In this document: piece after piece, positions 53,174 through 62,193 of the stretch
Numbering within the stretch: position 1 is the stretch's first letter
Layout of the letters: every line of letters begins with the position of its first letter
Source of the DNA: Geobacter sp. OR-1
Lineage (GTDB): Bacteria; Desulfobacterota; Desulfuromonadia; Geobacterales; DSM-12255
DNA: 64,000 nucleotides
Direction of reading: 5' to 3'
Assembly: GCF_000813145.1 (NCBI RefSeq)
Contig: NZ_BAZF01000021.1
Span: 1-64,000, forward strand
Translations under genes and position numbers: made by a program
Notes under the pieces: generated by a model
Database searches by the model: none
What the model saw: the letters and a program-made list of their open reading frames with translations, nothing else
What the model was told of the DNA's origin: nothing

Positions 53174-53662
53174 ATGGCTGAAAATAATCGCGCAGTAATA
53201 AAGCTCAAAGAGAAGTACGCGGACTCCATTCTTGAGGTGAAGGAGTTTCGGGGCGAGGTTACGGTTACGGTCGCCAGGGAGAAGATTCTGGAGATCTGCG
53301 GTTTCCTGAAGGATTCGCTCCGCTTCAATCTGTGCACCGACGTCACTGCGGTAGATTATCTTGGGAAGCAAGAGCCGCGTTTTATGGCAGTCTACAACCT
53401 CTATTCAATTCCTAACAAGGATCGCATTCGTGTTAAGGCTCCGGTGCCTGAGAGTGACTGCGCTATCGATTCGGTCACCGGGCTGTGGAAGTCGGCGATT
53501 TTTTTAGAGCGCGAAGTGTATGACCTGATGGGTATCAACTTCCGGAATCATCCAGACCTTCGCCGAATTCTGATGACGGATGACTGGGTAGGCCACCCGC
53601 TCCGCAAGGACTATCCATTGCAGGGACCTGATCGCGAACCGTACAAAGGCAGGCTCTCTTAA
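53174..53662 (+). CDS. nuoC: NADH dehydrogenase subunit C
   Basis: This encodes 162 residues, separate from NuoD (fused in E. coli). The signature EREVYDLMGINFRNHPDLRR is followed by WVGHPLRKDYPLQG. It is a peripheral-arm subunit without cofactors. Confidence 0.96.
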   Translation: MAENNRAVIKLKEKYADSILEVKEFRGEVTVTVAREKILEICGFLKDSLRFNLCTDVTAVDYLGKQEPRFMAVYNLYSIPNKDRIRVKAPVPESDCAIDSVTGLWKSAIFLEREVYDLMGINFRNHPDLRRILMTDDWVGHPLRKDYPLQGPDREPYKGRLS

Positions 53663-53725
53663 GGGCTCCATTTTTCTGAAGTAGATAGTTAATCACGCTA
53701 TTTAGATTAGATACAGAGGCGAGCA

Positions 53726-54898
53726 ATGGCTAATAAAGAGGTAATGACAGTAAACATGGGACCGCAGCACCCGAGTACACACGGGGTTTTGCGGCTCGTC
53801 ATCGAGCTTGACGGAGAGATCATTGAGAAGATCACTCCTCATATCGGCTATCTGCATCGTGGGGTGGAGAAGCTGTCGGAGCACCGGACTTATCATCAGA
53901 CGATCCCTCTTACTGACCGTCTGGATTACCTGGCTCCGATGAGCAATAACCTCGGCTATGTGCTGGCGGTCGAAAAACTGCTCGGAATAGAGATTCCTGA
54001 GCGGGCCCAGACCATTCGCGTGATTATGGCGGAGTTGACGCGTCTCAAGTCGCACCTTGTTTGGATTGCCTGCCATGCGCTCGATATCGGTGCGATGACG
54101 GTCTTCATCTACGCCTTCCGCGAGCGCGAAGCAATCATGAGTCTATATGAGAAGATCTCCGGCGCGAGAATGACCAGTAACTATTTCAGGGTCGGCGGCC
54201 TTTCGTCTGAAGTATATGACGGCTTTGAAAAAGACGTTCGCGAGATCATCGATACCTTCCCGGCACACTTTGATACCTATGAGGGGCTGCTGACGAAGAA
54301 TACCATCTGGATGCAGAGGACCATAGGCAACGGCGTAATCTCGGCCGAAGATGCCATAGATTACGGCATTACCGGTCCTGCGCTGCGTGGATCAGGTGTT
54401 GACTGGGATCTTCGTCGCGACAATCCTTACAGCGGTTATGAGAAATACAATTTCACTGTACCGGTGGGCGAGAAGTGCGACACCTACGACCGTTACAAGG
54501 TTCGTCTCGTGGAGATGAGGGAGGCGGTCAAGATTATCCGTCAGGCCCTTGATTCACTCAAGCCCGGGCCCATCCTTGCAGATGATCCGCAGGTTTGCTA
54601 TCCGCCCAAAGAAAATGTGTACAACACGATCGAAGGGCTTATTCATCACTTCAAGATTGCCAGCGAAGGTTTCCCTGTTCCTGAAGGGGAGGTTTACCAG
54701 AGTGTTGAAGCGCCAAAAGGTGAACTCGGGTATTACCTGGTCAGTGACGGCGGTAACAAGCCTTACCGCATGAGAATTCGCCCACCTTCATTCTGCAACC
54801 TCGGGGCTATTGAGAAGATGGCTAAAGGTGCGATGATAGCGGATCTTGTGGCTGTAATCGGAACATTGGATATCGTGCTTGGTGAGATCGACCGGTAA
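53726..54898 (+). CDS. nuoD: NADH dehydrogenase subunit D
   Basis: This encodes 390 residues. GPQHPSTHGVLRLVIELDGE at the start and the later AYHQTI-like YHQTIPLTDRLDY region mark the 49-kDa subunit that shapes the quinone site with NuoB. RBS GAGGCGAG. Confidence 0.97.
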   Translation: MANKEVMTVNMGPQHPSTHGVLRLVIELDGEIIEKITPHIGYLHRGVEKLSEHRTYHQTIPLTDRLDYLAPMSNNLGYVLAVEKLLGIEIPERAQTIRVIMAELTRLKSHLVWIACHALDIGAMTVFIYAFREREAIMSLYEKISGARMTSNYFRVGGLSSEVYDGFEKDVREIIDTFPAHFDTYEGLLTKNTIWMQRTIGNGVISAEDAIDYGITGPALRGSGVDWDLRRDNPYSGYEKYNFTVPVGEKCDTYDRYKVRLVEMREAVKIIRQALDSLKPGPILADDPQVCYPPKENVYNTIEGLIHHFKIASEGFPVPEGEVYQSVEAPKGELGYYLVSDGGNKPYRMRIRPPSFCNLGAIEKMAKGAMIADLVAVIGTLDIVLGEIDR

Positions 54899-54925
54899 CG
54901 TTACCGCGACAAAGGAGAGGGAGTA

Positions 54926-55447
54926 ATGAGCAACGCTCCGGCCGAAGCAAAAAACGATGAAAAAACCCCAGCTGAAGAGATCGATCTCGGTCCAGCTAAT
55001 CATGTCATAGACAAGTACCTGACTCTCCACGGGAACCTGATGCCGGTTCTGCAGGGAATTCAGGATGAGTATGGTTACGTTCCTAAGCCTACTATAGATC
55101 TTGTGGCAGAGCGGTTGAATGTTTACCCCAGTCAGATATTCGGCGTTCTAACCTTTTATGCCCAGTTCCATTTAAAGCCGCGTGGTCGCTTCATAATAAG
55201 GGTATGTGTTGGTACGGCATGCCATGTTCAAGGCTCGCCGCGAATCGTTGAGACCTTCTTTGACAAGCTCGGAATCGGGCATGCTGAAACAACTCCGGAT
55301 CTTCGATACACCTTCGAAAAGGTTGCGTGTCTGGGCGCATGTGGTATGGCGCCGCTGGCAATGGTTAATGATTCCACCTACGGTGCGATGACTGTACAGA
55401 AGGTTGATCAGATCATAGCCGACTATAACCAGAGGCCAATGAAGTAA
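54926..55447 (+). CDS. nuoE: NADH dehydrogenase subunit E
   Basis: This encodes 173 residues. The thioredoxin-like [2Fe-2S] domain has its four ligands in CVGTACHVQG and CLGACGMAPLA. An acidic N-terminal extension (about 30 residues) precedes the helical part. It pairs with NuoF in the NADH module. Confidence 0.95.
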   Translation: MSNAPAEAKNDEKTPAEEIDLGPANHVIDKYLTLHGNLMPVLQGIQDEYGYVPKPTIDLVAERLNVYPSQIFGVLTFYAQFHLKPRGRFIIRVCVGTACHVQGSPRIVETFFDKLGIGHAETTPDLRYTFEKVACLGACGMAPLAMVNDSTYGAMTVQKVDQIIADYNQRPMK

Positions 55448-55487
55448 GTAAGTAGCTCGATACTATTCGTTAAGGGACAATTCAGTC

Positions 55488-57269
55488 ATGAGCGAAAACG
55501 CTGCGATAAAAATTTTGATCTGCCAGGGTACCGGCGGTGTCTCGATGGGGGCCAAAGAGGTCGAGGCGGAGTTTAACAGGGTAATTGCCGAAAAGGGCGT
55601 TGACGCCGTTGTCGGCAAGCGTTGCGACGTGATCAAGACAGGTTGTCGCGGTCTCTGCGCAAACGACGTGCTTGTAGATATTATCACAGAAGAAAATGGG
55701 CGGGTTACCTACGACTTCGTCAAGCCAGAAGAAGTAGAAAACATCATCAACGAACACATAGTTAACAAAACAGTCCTTGAAAAGCGTAAAGCCAAGCCAT
55801 ATTACAATACATTTGTCGATCAACAGCTGCGAATCGTTATGACCGGTTGCGGTCAGATCAATCCGGAAAGCCTCGACGCGTATCTTGAGGAGGATGGGTT
55901 CAAGGCGGTTCAAAAGTGCGTCAAGGAGATGAGCCCTGCCGGTGTCATCGATGAAGTCAAGAAGTCGGGGTTGAGAGGCCGCGGCGGCGGCGGATTCCCG
56001 ACAGGTATGAAGTGGTCCTTCTGTGCAGGGTCCCCCGGTGAACTCAAGTATGTAATCTGTAACGCCGACGAGGGTGATCCGGGCGCATTCATGGACCGGT
56101 CGGTTCTGGAAGGCGATCCTTACTGCGTCATCGAAGGAATGATGATTGCCGGTTATGCAATAGGCGCAGTAGCTGGTTATGTATATGTTCGCGCAGAATA
56201 TCCGCTTGCAATCGAACGTCTCCAGATGGCATTGGATGTCTGTTACGAGAAGGGTTATCTCGGCAAGAATGTTATGGGGCTGGGCTTTGACTTCGATCTG
56301 AGAATAAAGAAAGGTGCCGGTGCATTCGTCTGCGGCGAAGAAACAGCACTTATGGCATCCATCGAGGGCGAGCGCGGCATGCCCCGCCCCCGCCCGCCTT
56401 TCCCTGCCGTAAAAGGGTTATGGGGAAAGCCGAGTAATATAAATAACGTAGAGACCTTTGCCAACGTCCGCCATATCATTCTTCGTGGTGCTGAATGGTA
56501 TGCCTCTCTGGGTACGGAGACCACCAAGGGGACAAAGATTTTTGCGGTTACCGGCAAGGTGAAGCATACCGGTCTTGTTGAAGTGCCTGCAGGGATGACG
56601 GTTAGTGACGTTATCTATAAGGTCTGCGGTGGTATCGCCAACAACCGCAAGTTCAAGGCAGTACAGGCGGGTGGCCCTTCAGGGGGCTGCATCCCTGCAG
56701 AGATCCTCGATACGCCGGTTGACTATGATTCCTTGATAAAGGCAGGCGCCATGATGGGTTCGGGTGGTCTGGTCGTCATGGATGAAACCACCTGCATGGT
56801 AGACGTTGCCCGTTTCTTCCTGACCTTTACCCGTGACGAGTCCTGCGGCAAGTGCGTCCCGTGCAGAATCGGTCTCAAGGCAATGCTTGACGTTCTGGAG
56901 AGGATCACCACCGGTCAAGGTGTGCCTTCGGATATCGACACGCTTCTGGACATGGGTAATACCATCAAGAAGGCTTCGCTGTGCGGGCTCGGCCAGACGG
57001 CTCCAAACCCCATCCTCTCAACTATCAAATACTTCCGGCATGAGTACGAAGCCCATATAAATGAAAAGCGCTGCCCCTCCAACTGCTGCAAGGAACTCCT
57101 TCTGTGGCAGGTGGTCGAAGAAAAGTGCGTCAAGTGTGGCGCCTGTTTCAAGGCGTGTCCGGTAGATGCCATCAGGTGGGAAAAAGGGCAGATTGCATTT
57201 CTTGACCAGGAAAAATGTACGAAATGCAAGTCCTGCTACGACGCCTGCCGATTCATGGCCATCGAGTAG
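55488..57269 (+). CDS. nuoF: NADH dehydrogenase subunit F, with extra iron-sulfur domains
   Basis: This encodes 593 residues, against about 445 in E. coli. Residues 1-90 are an additional thioredoxin-like ferredoxin domain; its usual CxGTGC pair is CQGTGG here (Cys12 kept, Gly17 in place of Cys), with Cys53 and Cys57 in TGCRGLC. The central part holds the FMN/NADH sites (SGLRGRGGGGFPTGMKW, ICNADEGDPGAFMDR) and the N3 cluster motif ESCGKCVPCRIG. The C-terminus carries two [4Fe-4S] ferredoxin motifs (CVKCGACFKACP and CTKCKSCYDAC). The layout resembles NuoF/HndC-type subunits of anaerobes. Confidence 0.95.
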   Translation: MSENAAIKILICQGTGGVSMGAKEVEAEFNRVIAEKGVDAVVGKRCDVIKTGCRGLCANDVLVDIITEENGRVTYDFVKPEEVENIINEHIVNKTVLEKRKAKPYYNTFVDQQLRIVMTGCGQINPESLDAYLEEDGFKAVQKCVKEMSPAGVIDEVKKSGLRGRGGGGFPTGMKWSFCAGSPGELKYVICNADEGDPGAFMDRSVLEGDPYCVIEGMMIAGYAIGAVAGYVYVRAEYPLAIERLQMALDVCYEKGYLGKNVMGLGFDFDLRIKKGAGAFVCGEETALMASIEGERGMPRPRPPFPAVKGLWGKPSNINNVETFANVRHIILRGAEWYASLGTETTKGTKIFAVTGKVKHTGLVEVPAGMTVSDVIYKVCGGIANNRKFKAVQAGGPSGGCIPAEILDTPVDYDSLIKAGAMMGSGGLVVMDETTCMVDVARFFLTFTRDESCGKCVPCRIGLKAMLDVLERITTGQGVPSDIDTLLDMGNTIKKASLCGLGQTAPNPILSTIKYFRHEYEAHINEKRCPSNCCKELLLWQVVEEKCVKCGACFKACPVDAIRWEKGQIAFLDQEKCTKCKSCYDACRFMAIE

Positions 57270-57312
57270 ATGCGTGCTGTAAGTCAAACATCTGAGGGAG
57301 ACAGAGGTCGAG

Positions 57313-59799
57313 ATGGTTACTCTTACAATCGATGACAAGCAGGTAACGGCATCTAAAAATGCCACCATATATGAAGCTGCTAAGGCCGCTGGTATTCAAA
57401 TCCCTGTCATCTGCCATGACAAAAAACTGAATCCCTTCGGCGGTTGCCGCATGTGTCTTGTCGAAGTCGAGCAGATGAAAGGACGTCAGATCCCTGCGTG
57501 TACCACACCGGTAACTGAGGGGATGATCGTTAGGACAACGACAGACGAGATTATCAAGGCCCGTAAAATGGTTCTTGAGCTGCTCCTTCTTAAGCATCCC
57601 ATTGATTGCCCTGTCTGTGATGCGGCTGGAGACTGTGATCTGCAAAACCTGACCTATGAATATAAGGTCAATACTAACCGATTCCAGGATGAAAAGTTCA
57701 ACTGGAAGATAGATTACGAAAATCCACTTATAGAGCGGGACATGAATCGCTGTGTGCACTGCGGCAAGTGCGCACGAATCTGTGATGAAATTGTCAGCTA
57801 TGGTGCCTACTCATTCATTAACAGAGGTATCAACGCAAAAATCGGCACTGAGTATGATGGCCCACTGAATTGCGAATTCTGCGGCTCCTGCGTCTCAGTT
57901 TGTCCTGTAGGTGCACTTGTCAGCCGCCCGTTCAAGTTCAAGGCCCGTTGGTGGGCGATGAACAAGGTGAAGACGGTCTGCGGTTACTGTGGAACCGGTT
58001 GCCAGCTGACTCTCGGTGTCAAGGATAGCAAGGTTCTCACAACCATTTATGACGAAAATCAGGGATTTCATAATGGTCAGCTCTGTACGCGTGGCCGTTG
58101 GGGATACCAATTCATAAACAGCGACAAGAGAATTACGACACCGCTGGTAAAGAAGAACGGTTCGCTGCAGCCGGCGACATGGGAAGAGGCATTGAATGTA
58201 GTATCCGCTAAGCTCAAAGAAGCAAAATCAACTCCCGATTCGCTTGCTGCCCTTGTTTCTCCACGTCTGACCAATGAAGAACTCCTGCTTACAAGGAAAC
58301 TCTTCAAGGATCTGCTTGGATGCGACAACGTCGATCATTCGGCAGGATATGCGCACACAGCCCTTACATCCGGAGCAAAGGAGAGCCTCGGCTATCCTGC
58401 GTCACCGTCGGTCGTAGCCGATGTGCAGAAGTCGGATCTGTTGCTCGTCATCAATGCCGACCTGTATCAGACCCATCCGGTACTTGGCTTTGAGATAAAC
58501 CTCGCTGTCAAGCGCCAAGGGTCAGCAATCCAGATTGTTTCCGATAAAAAAGGGAAACTCTCCAAACTTCCTGAAGCCAAAACGTCCATATACAAGCCAG
58601 GCGCAGAACTCCTCGTCATTAACGCGATAGCGAAGGTCATACTTGACGAAAATCTCCTCGATTCTTCTGCACAGTCAACAGGCGGATTCAGCGCATGGCA
58701 GAAGGGGCTGGAGTCTCTCAGTGTTGACCAGGCAGCCGATCAGTGCGGTATCGCCGCCGATGAAATCAAGGCTATTGCCCGTAACTATGCAAAGGCCGAG
58801 AAGGCGCTCATCCTCCTCCCAACTGGCATGGGATATCCGGGCCACGGCAAGGAGCTGGCGCAGGCAGTGATAAATCTGGCGTTACTGACCGGCAAGGTCG
58901 GAAAAGAGGGAAGCGGCGTACTTATCCTAGGTGAGAAAAACAACAGCCAGGGTGCCGCAGATCTCTCCATTCATCCGACATCAGGTGGCAAGAGTGCTCT
59001 GGATATCATTGCCGGTTGTGTCTCGGGCTCTATTAAGACGCTGTATGTAGCAGGCGAGAATCCGGTTGTATCCTATCCGAACCGGAAGCTGGTTGAGACT
59101 GCTTTGGAAAAGGTTGAGTTTCTGGTTGTGCAGGACCTGTTCCTGACTCCTACAGCAGCCATGGCCGATGTCGTACTCCCTGCCTGTTCATTCGCCGAAA
59201 AGGATGGGACTTTTACCAGCGCACTCGGAGCAGTTCAGCGCGTCAATCGTGCCATTAATCCTGTTGGTGAGTCTCGATCCGATTTCCGGATATTGAATGA
59301 CCTCTATAATGCAGTTTCCGGTCAGCCTGCTTTTACTGATGTCAAGGCAGCTTTCCAGGAGCTGTCGGGAACTGTTGCCGGATATGCCGGATTGAGTTAT
59401 GACACTCTCGGTGATGAAGGGTCCGTTCGGCCGGTTTCTGGTACGGCAACGTTTGTTCCGGTGGCCGCAGCTGCTCCGGCAACCGAATCAGGCAAACTCG
59501 CACTGGTTACAGGAAGTGCGCTCAATCACTCGGGAACGCTCTCCGTGTATGGCGAAGGACCAATGCTGGTTTGCCCTGAAGCATATGTTGAGCTTAACAG
59601 GGAAGATGCCAAGTCGCTTTCAATCAGTGATGGCGACCAGGTTGCCATAAAGTCGTCCACCGGCGAGCTTCGTTTGAAAGCCAAGGTTGGCTCCAGGCTC
59701 CCGAAAGGTGTTGTTTTCGCTCCATATCATTTTGCCGACGCATCAATAAACACGGTGACTGCGGGAAGTGCTGTAACCTTTGTAACGATCGGTAAATAA
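57313..59799 (+). CDS. nuoG: NADH dehydrogenase subunit G
   Basis: This encodes 828 residues. An N-terminal [2Fe-2S] domain (CHDKKLNPFGGCRMCLVE...CTTPV) is followed by the His-Cys3 cluster (HPIDCPVCDAAGDC), two [4Fe-4S] motifs (CVHCGKCARIC and CEFCGSCVSVCP), then the cluster at the head of the molybdopterin-like domain (CGYCGTGCQLTLGV). The rest is the molybdopterin oxidoreductase fold, which in complex I has lost its cofactor. Confidence 0.96.
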   Translation: MVTLTIDDKQVTASKNATIYEAAKAAGIQIPVICHDKKLNPFGGCRMCLVEVEQMKGRQIPACTTPVTEGMIVRTTTDEIIKARKMVLELLLLKHPIDCPVCDAAGDCDLQNLTYEYKVNTNRFQDEKFNWKIDYENPLIERDMNRCVHCGKCARICDEIVSYGAYSFINRGINAKIGTEYDGPLNCEFCGSCVSVCPVGALVSRPFKFKARWWAMNKVKTVCGYCGTGCQLTLGVKDSKVLTTIYDENQGFHNGQLCTRGRWGYQFINSDKRITTPLVKKNGSLQPATWEEALNVVSAKLKEAKSTPDSLAALVSPRLTNEELLLTRKLFKDLLGCDNVDHSAGYAHTALTSGAKESLGYPASPSVVADVQKSDLLLVINADLYQTHPVLGFEINLAVKRQGSAIQIVSDKKGKLSKLPEAKTSIYKPGAELLVINAIAKVILDENLLDSSAQSTGGFSAWQKGLESLSVDQAADQCGIAADEIKAIARNYAKAEKALILLPTGMGYPGHGKELAQAVINLALLTGKVGKEGSGVLILGEKNNSQGAADLSIHPTSGGKSALDIIAGCVSGSIKTLYVAGENPVVSYPNRKLVETALEKVEFLVVQDLFLTPTAAMADVVLPACSFAEKDGTFTSALGAVQRVNRAINPVGESRSDFRILNDLYNAVSGQPAFTDVKAAFQELSGTVAGYAGLSYDTLGDEGSVRPVSGTATFVPVAAAAPATESGKLALVTGSALNHSGTLSVYGEGPMLVCPEAYVELNREDAKSLSISDGDQVAIKSSTGELRLKAKVGSRLPKGVVFAPYHFADASINTVTAGSAVTFVTIGK

Positions 59800-59848
59800 T
59801 ACAGAATCCGTCAGTTTTAAACACTAGCGAGAAGGGGAAGAGGAACTC

Positions 59849-60886
59849 ATGGGATTCGAACTGTTTGGACTGCCAATGATTTACTACATAGCCATGATTG
59901 TAAAGGTGCTGGTAGTCTTCGTGTTTGTTCTGTTAACTGTCGCCTATGCAACATACGCTGAACGGAAGATTATCGGCCATATGCAAGTACGGCTCGGGCC
60001 AATGCGGACAGGATGGCATGGACTGCTTCAACCGATAGCGGACGGCATTAAGCTCTTTTTTAAAGAGGAGATCGTCCCTTCTCAGTCAGATAAATTTGCC
60101 TTTCTGCTCGCGCCAATAATTGCCTTGATACCCGCTTTTATAGGATTCGCGGTTATACCGTTCGGCGATACGATTGAAGTCATGGGATACAAGATACCTC
60201 TGCAGATCGCCGCATTCTACGATACTGCAGCCGGCAAGGTTGTGGATCTGAACGTAGGTGTTCTTTACATCCTTGCCTTGGCATCAGTCGGCGTATACGG
60301 GATAGTGCTTGCCGGTTGGGCATCGAACAGCAAATACTCTCTGCTTGGCGGACTCCGTTCATCGGCACAGATGATTTCTTATGAACTTGCTGCCGGTCTG
60401 GCAATCATCTCGGTGTTCATGATGTCCGAGTCATTGTCTCTACAGAAAATCGTAGCCGATCAGGCCGGTTTTGGCTGGTACGCATTCAAGCAGCCTCTGG
60501 CTTTCATTCTTTTCTTTATCTGTTCCATTGCCGAAATAAACAGGACTCCTTTTGACCTTCCTGAAGCAGAAACTGAACTGGTCTCTGGCTTCTGTACCGA
60601 ATATTCGAGCATGAAGTATGCGATGTTCTTCATGGCTGAATATGCCAACATGGTTACAGTGTGCGCGGTTACGACAACTCTATTTCTCGGTGGCTGGCAT
60701 GGTCCCGGGTTCCTTCCCGGCTGGGTCTGGTTTATTGCCAAAGTATACTTCCTTATATTTGTGTGTATGTGGATTCGCGCTACCTACCCCCGCTACCGCT
60801 ACGATCAGCTCATGCGTCTCGGCTGGAAAGTGTTCCTGCCGCTGACATTGCTGAACATTGTGGTTACTGGTCTGATTGCACGCTGA
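59849..60886 (+). CDS. nuoH: NADH dehydrogenase subunit H
   Basis: This encodes 345 residues with about eight membrane helices. Family features: AERKIIGHMQVRLGPMRTG and the quinone-side loop EINRTPFDLPEAETELVSGF. It links the peripheral arm to the membrane arm. RBS AGAGGA. Confidence 0.97.
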   Translation: MGFELFGLPMIYYIAMIVKVLVVFVFVLLTVAYATYAERKIIGHMQVRLGPMRTGWHGLLQPIADGIKLFFKEEIVPSQSDKFAFLLAPIIALIPAFIGFAVIPFGDTIEVMGYKIPLQIAAFYDTAAGKVVDLNVGVLYILALASVGVYGIVLAGWASNSKYSLLGGLRSSAQMISYELAAGLAIISVFMMSESLSLQKIVADQAGFGWYAFKQPLAFILFFICSIAEINRTPFDLPEAETELVSGFCTEYSSMKYAMFFMAEYANMVTVCAVTTTLFLGGWHGPGFLPGWVWFIAKVYFLIFVCMWIRATYPRYRYDQLMRLGWKVFLPLTLLNIVVTGLIAR

Positions 60887-60915
60887 TTCGAATTTAACGG
60901 AAGAGGATATCCGCC

Positions 60916-61314
60916 ATGATAATGCCGTTGATTAATGGTCTGAAGATTACCCTGAAGCATATGTTCATGAAACCGGTTACGCTCCAGTATCCGACTGAAC
61001 GTCCGAATGTAGCCCCCAATTTCCGTGGTCTGCATGCATTGAAGGTTGCACACAATAACGCCAAGTGTGTTGCGTGCTACCTTTGTCCAACTGTTTGTCC
61101 GGCAAAATGTATAACCGTTCAAGCTGGGGAAGATGAAAACCACGATAAATATGCGGCAGTTTATGAGATTGACATGCTGCGTTGTATCTTTTGTGGCTAC
61201 TGTGTTGAGGCCTGCCCTGTCGATGCGCTTAAGATGACGCAGACGTTTGAACTCGCGAACTACAAGAGGGAAGACTTCATCTTTACCAAGCAAGCCTTGT
61301 TAGAAAAGAAATAA
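60916..61314 (+). CDS. nuoI: NADH dehydrogenase subunit I
   Basis: This encodes 132 residues with two [4Fe-4S] motifs (CVACYLCPTVCP and CIFCGYCVEACP) that carry electrons to NuoB. Short compared with some homologues but both motifs are complete. Confidence 0.97.
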   Translation: MIMPLINGLKITLKHMFMKPVTLQYPTERPNVAPNFRGLHALKVAHNNAKCVACYLCPTVCPAKCITVQAGEDENHDKYAAVYEIDMLRCIFCGYCVEACPVDALKMTQTFELANYKREDFIFTKQALLEKK

Positions 61315-61324
61315 AGGAGCAGCA

Positions 61325-61828
61325 ATGGAAACCATCTTCTTTACTATTGTGGCAGCGGTAACCGTCCTTTCCGGGATTATGGTAGTGACATGCCGCAACC
61401 CTATTAACAGTGCTCTATCGCTGATCCTGACCTTTTTCTGCATAGCGACACTGTACGTTACCCTTGATGCCCCATTTATGGCAGCCGTACAAGTACTTGT
61501 ATATGCCGGGGCGATAATGGTCCTTATTGTATTTGTTATCATGCTCTTGAATATACGGTCCGAAGTCGGACGGCGTTACACACATGCAGGGATAATCGGT
61601 ACTGTTGTCGGTTTCCTCATGTTGGTGTTGACCTTTAATTTCCTGAATAACAGTTCTCTGACAGGCGCAAAGGGCTTGATTACTACAGATGTGATCAACA
61701 AGATCGGGCATACGGAACTGATTGCCCGGTCGATGTTCACTGATTTCCTGTTGCCTTTCGAAATTACGTCAATACTGCTTCTGGTTGCAATTATAGGTGC
61801 AGTAATTCTTTCAAAGAAGAAAATCTAA
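61325..61828 (+). CDS. nuoJ: NADH dehydrogenase subunit J
   Basis: This encodes 167 residues with five membrane helices; VQVLVYAGAIMVLIVFVIML is the family signature. RBS AAAGGAG. Confidence 0.96.
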   Translation: METIFFTIVAAVTVLSGIMVVTCRNPINSALSLILTFFCIATLYVTLDAPFMAAVQVLVYAGAIMVLIVFVIMLLNIRSEVGRRYTHAGIIGTVVGFLMLVLTFNFLNNSSLTGAKGLITTDVINKIGHTELIARSMFTDFLLPFEITSILLLVAIIGAVILSKKKI

Positions 61829-61846
61829 CGTTACAGGGGTGACGAG

Positions 61847-62149
61847 ATGCTATCGCTGCACAGCTATTTAATTCTCAGCGCAATTCTGTTTTCAATTGGT
61901 GCCATTGGTGTGCTGATTCGACGAAATGCCATCGTAATCTTCATGTGTGTGGAACTGATGCTCAATTCCGTCAATTTAACATTTATTGCCTTTTCAAAGT
62001 ATCTGGGCAATATGGATGGCCAGATCTTTGTCTTCTTTGTTATGACGGTAGCTGCTGCAGAAGCTGCAGTGGGCCTCGCCCTGATGATCGCATTTTATAA
62101 GAACCGCGAGTCCATCGATGTTGAGGACTTAAACCTGATGAAGTGGTAA
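61847..62149 (+). CDS. nuoK: NADH dehydrogenase subunit K
   Basis: This encodes 100 residues with three membrane helices. The conserved glutamate lies in [14 protein letters not shown], and a second one in [11 protein letters not shown]. Confidence 0.97.
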   Translation: MLSLHSYLILSAILFSIGAIGVLIRRNAIVIFMCVELMLNSVNLTFIAFSKYLGNMDGQIFVFFVMTVAAAEAAVGLALMIAFYKNRESIDVEDLNLMKW

Positions 62150-62193
62150 TCAGGGCAATCAGTACAACGAATCATTTCACTCAAGGAGTCTGG

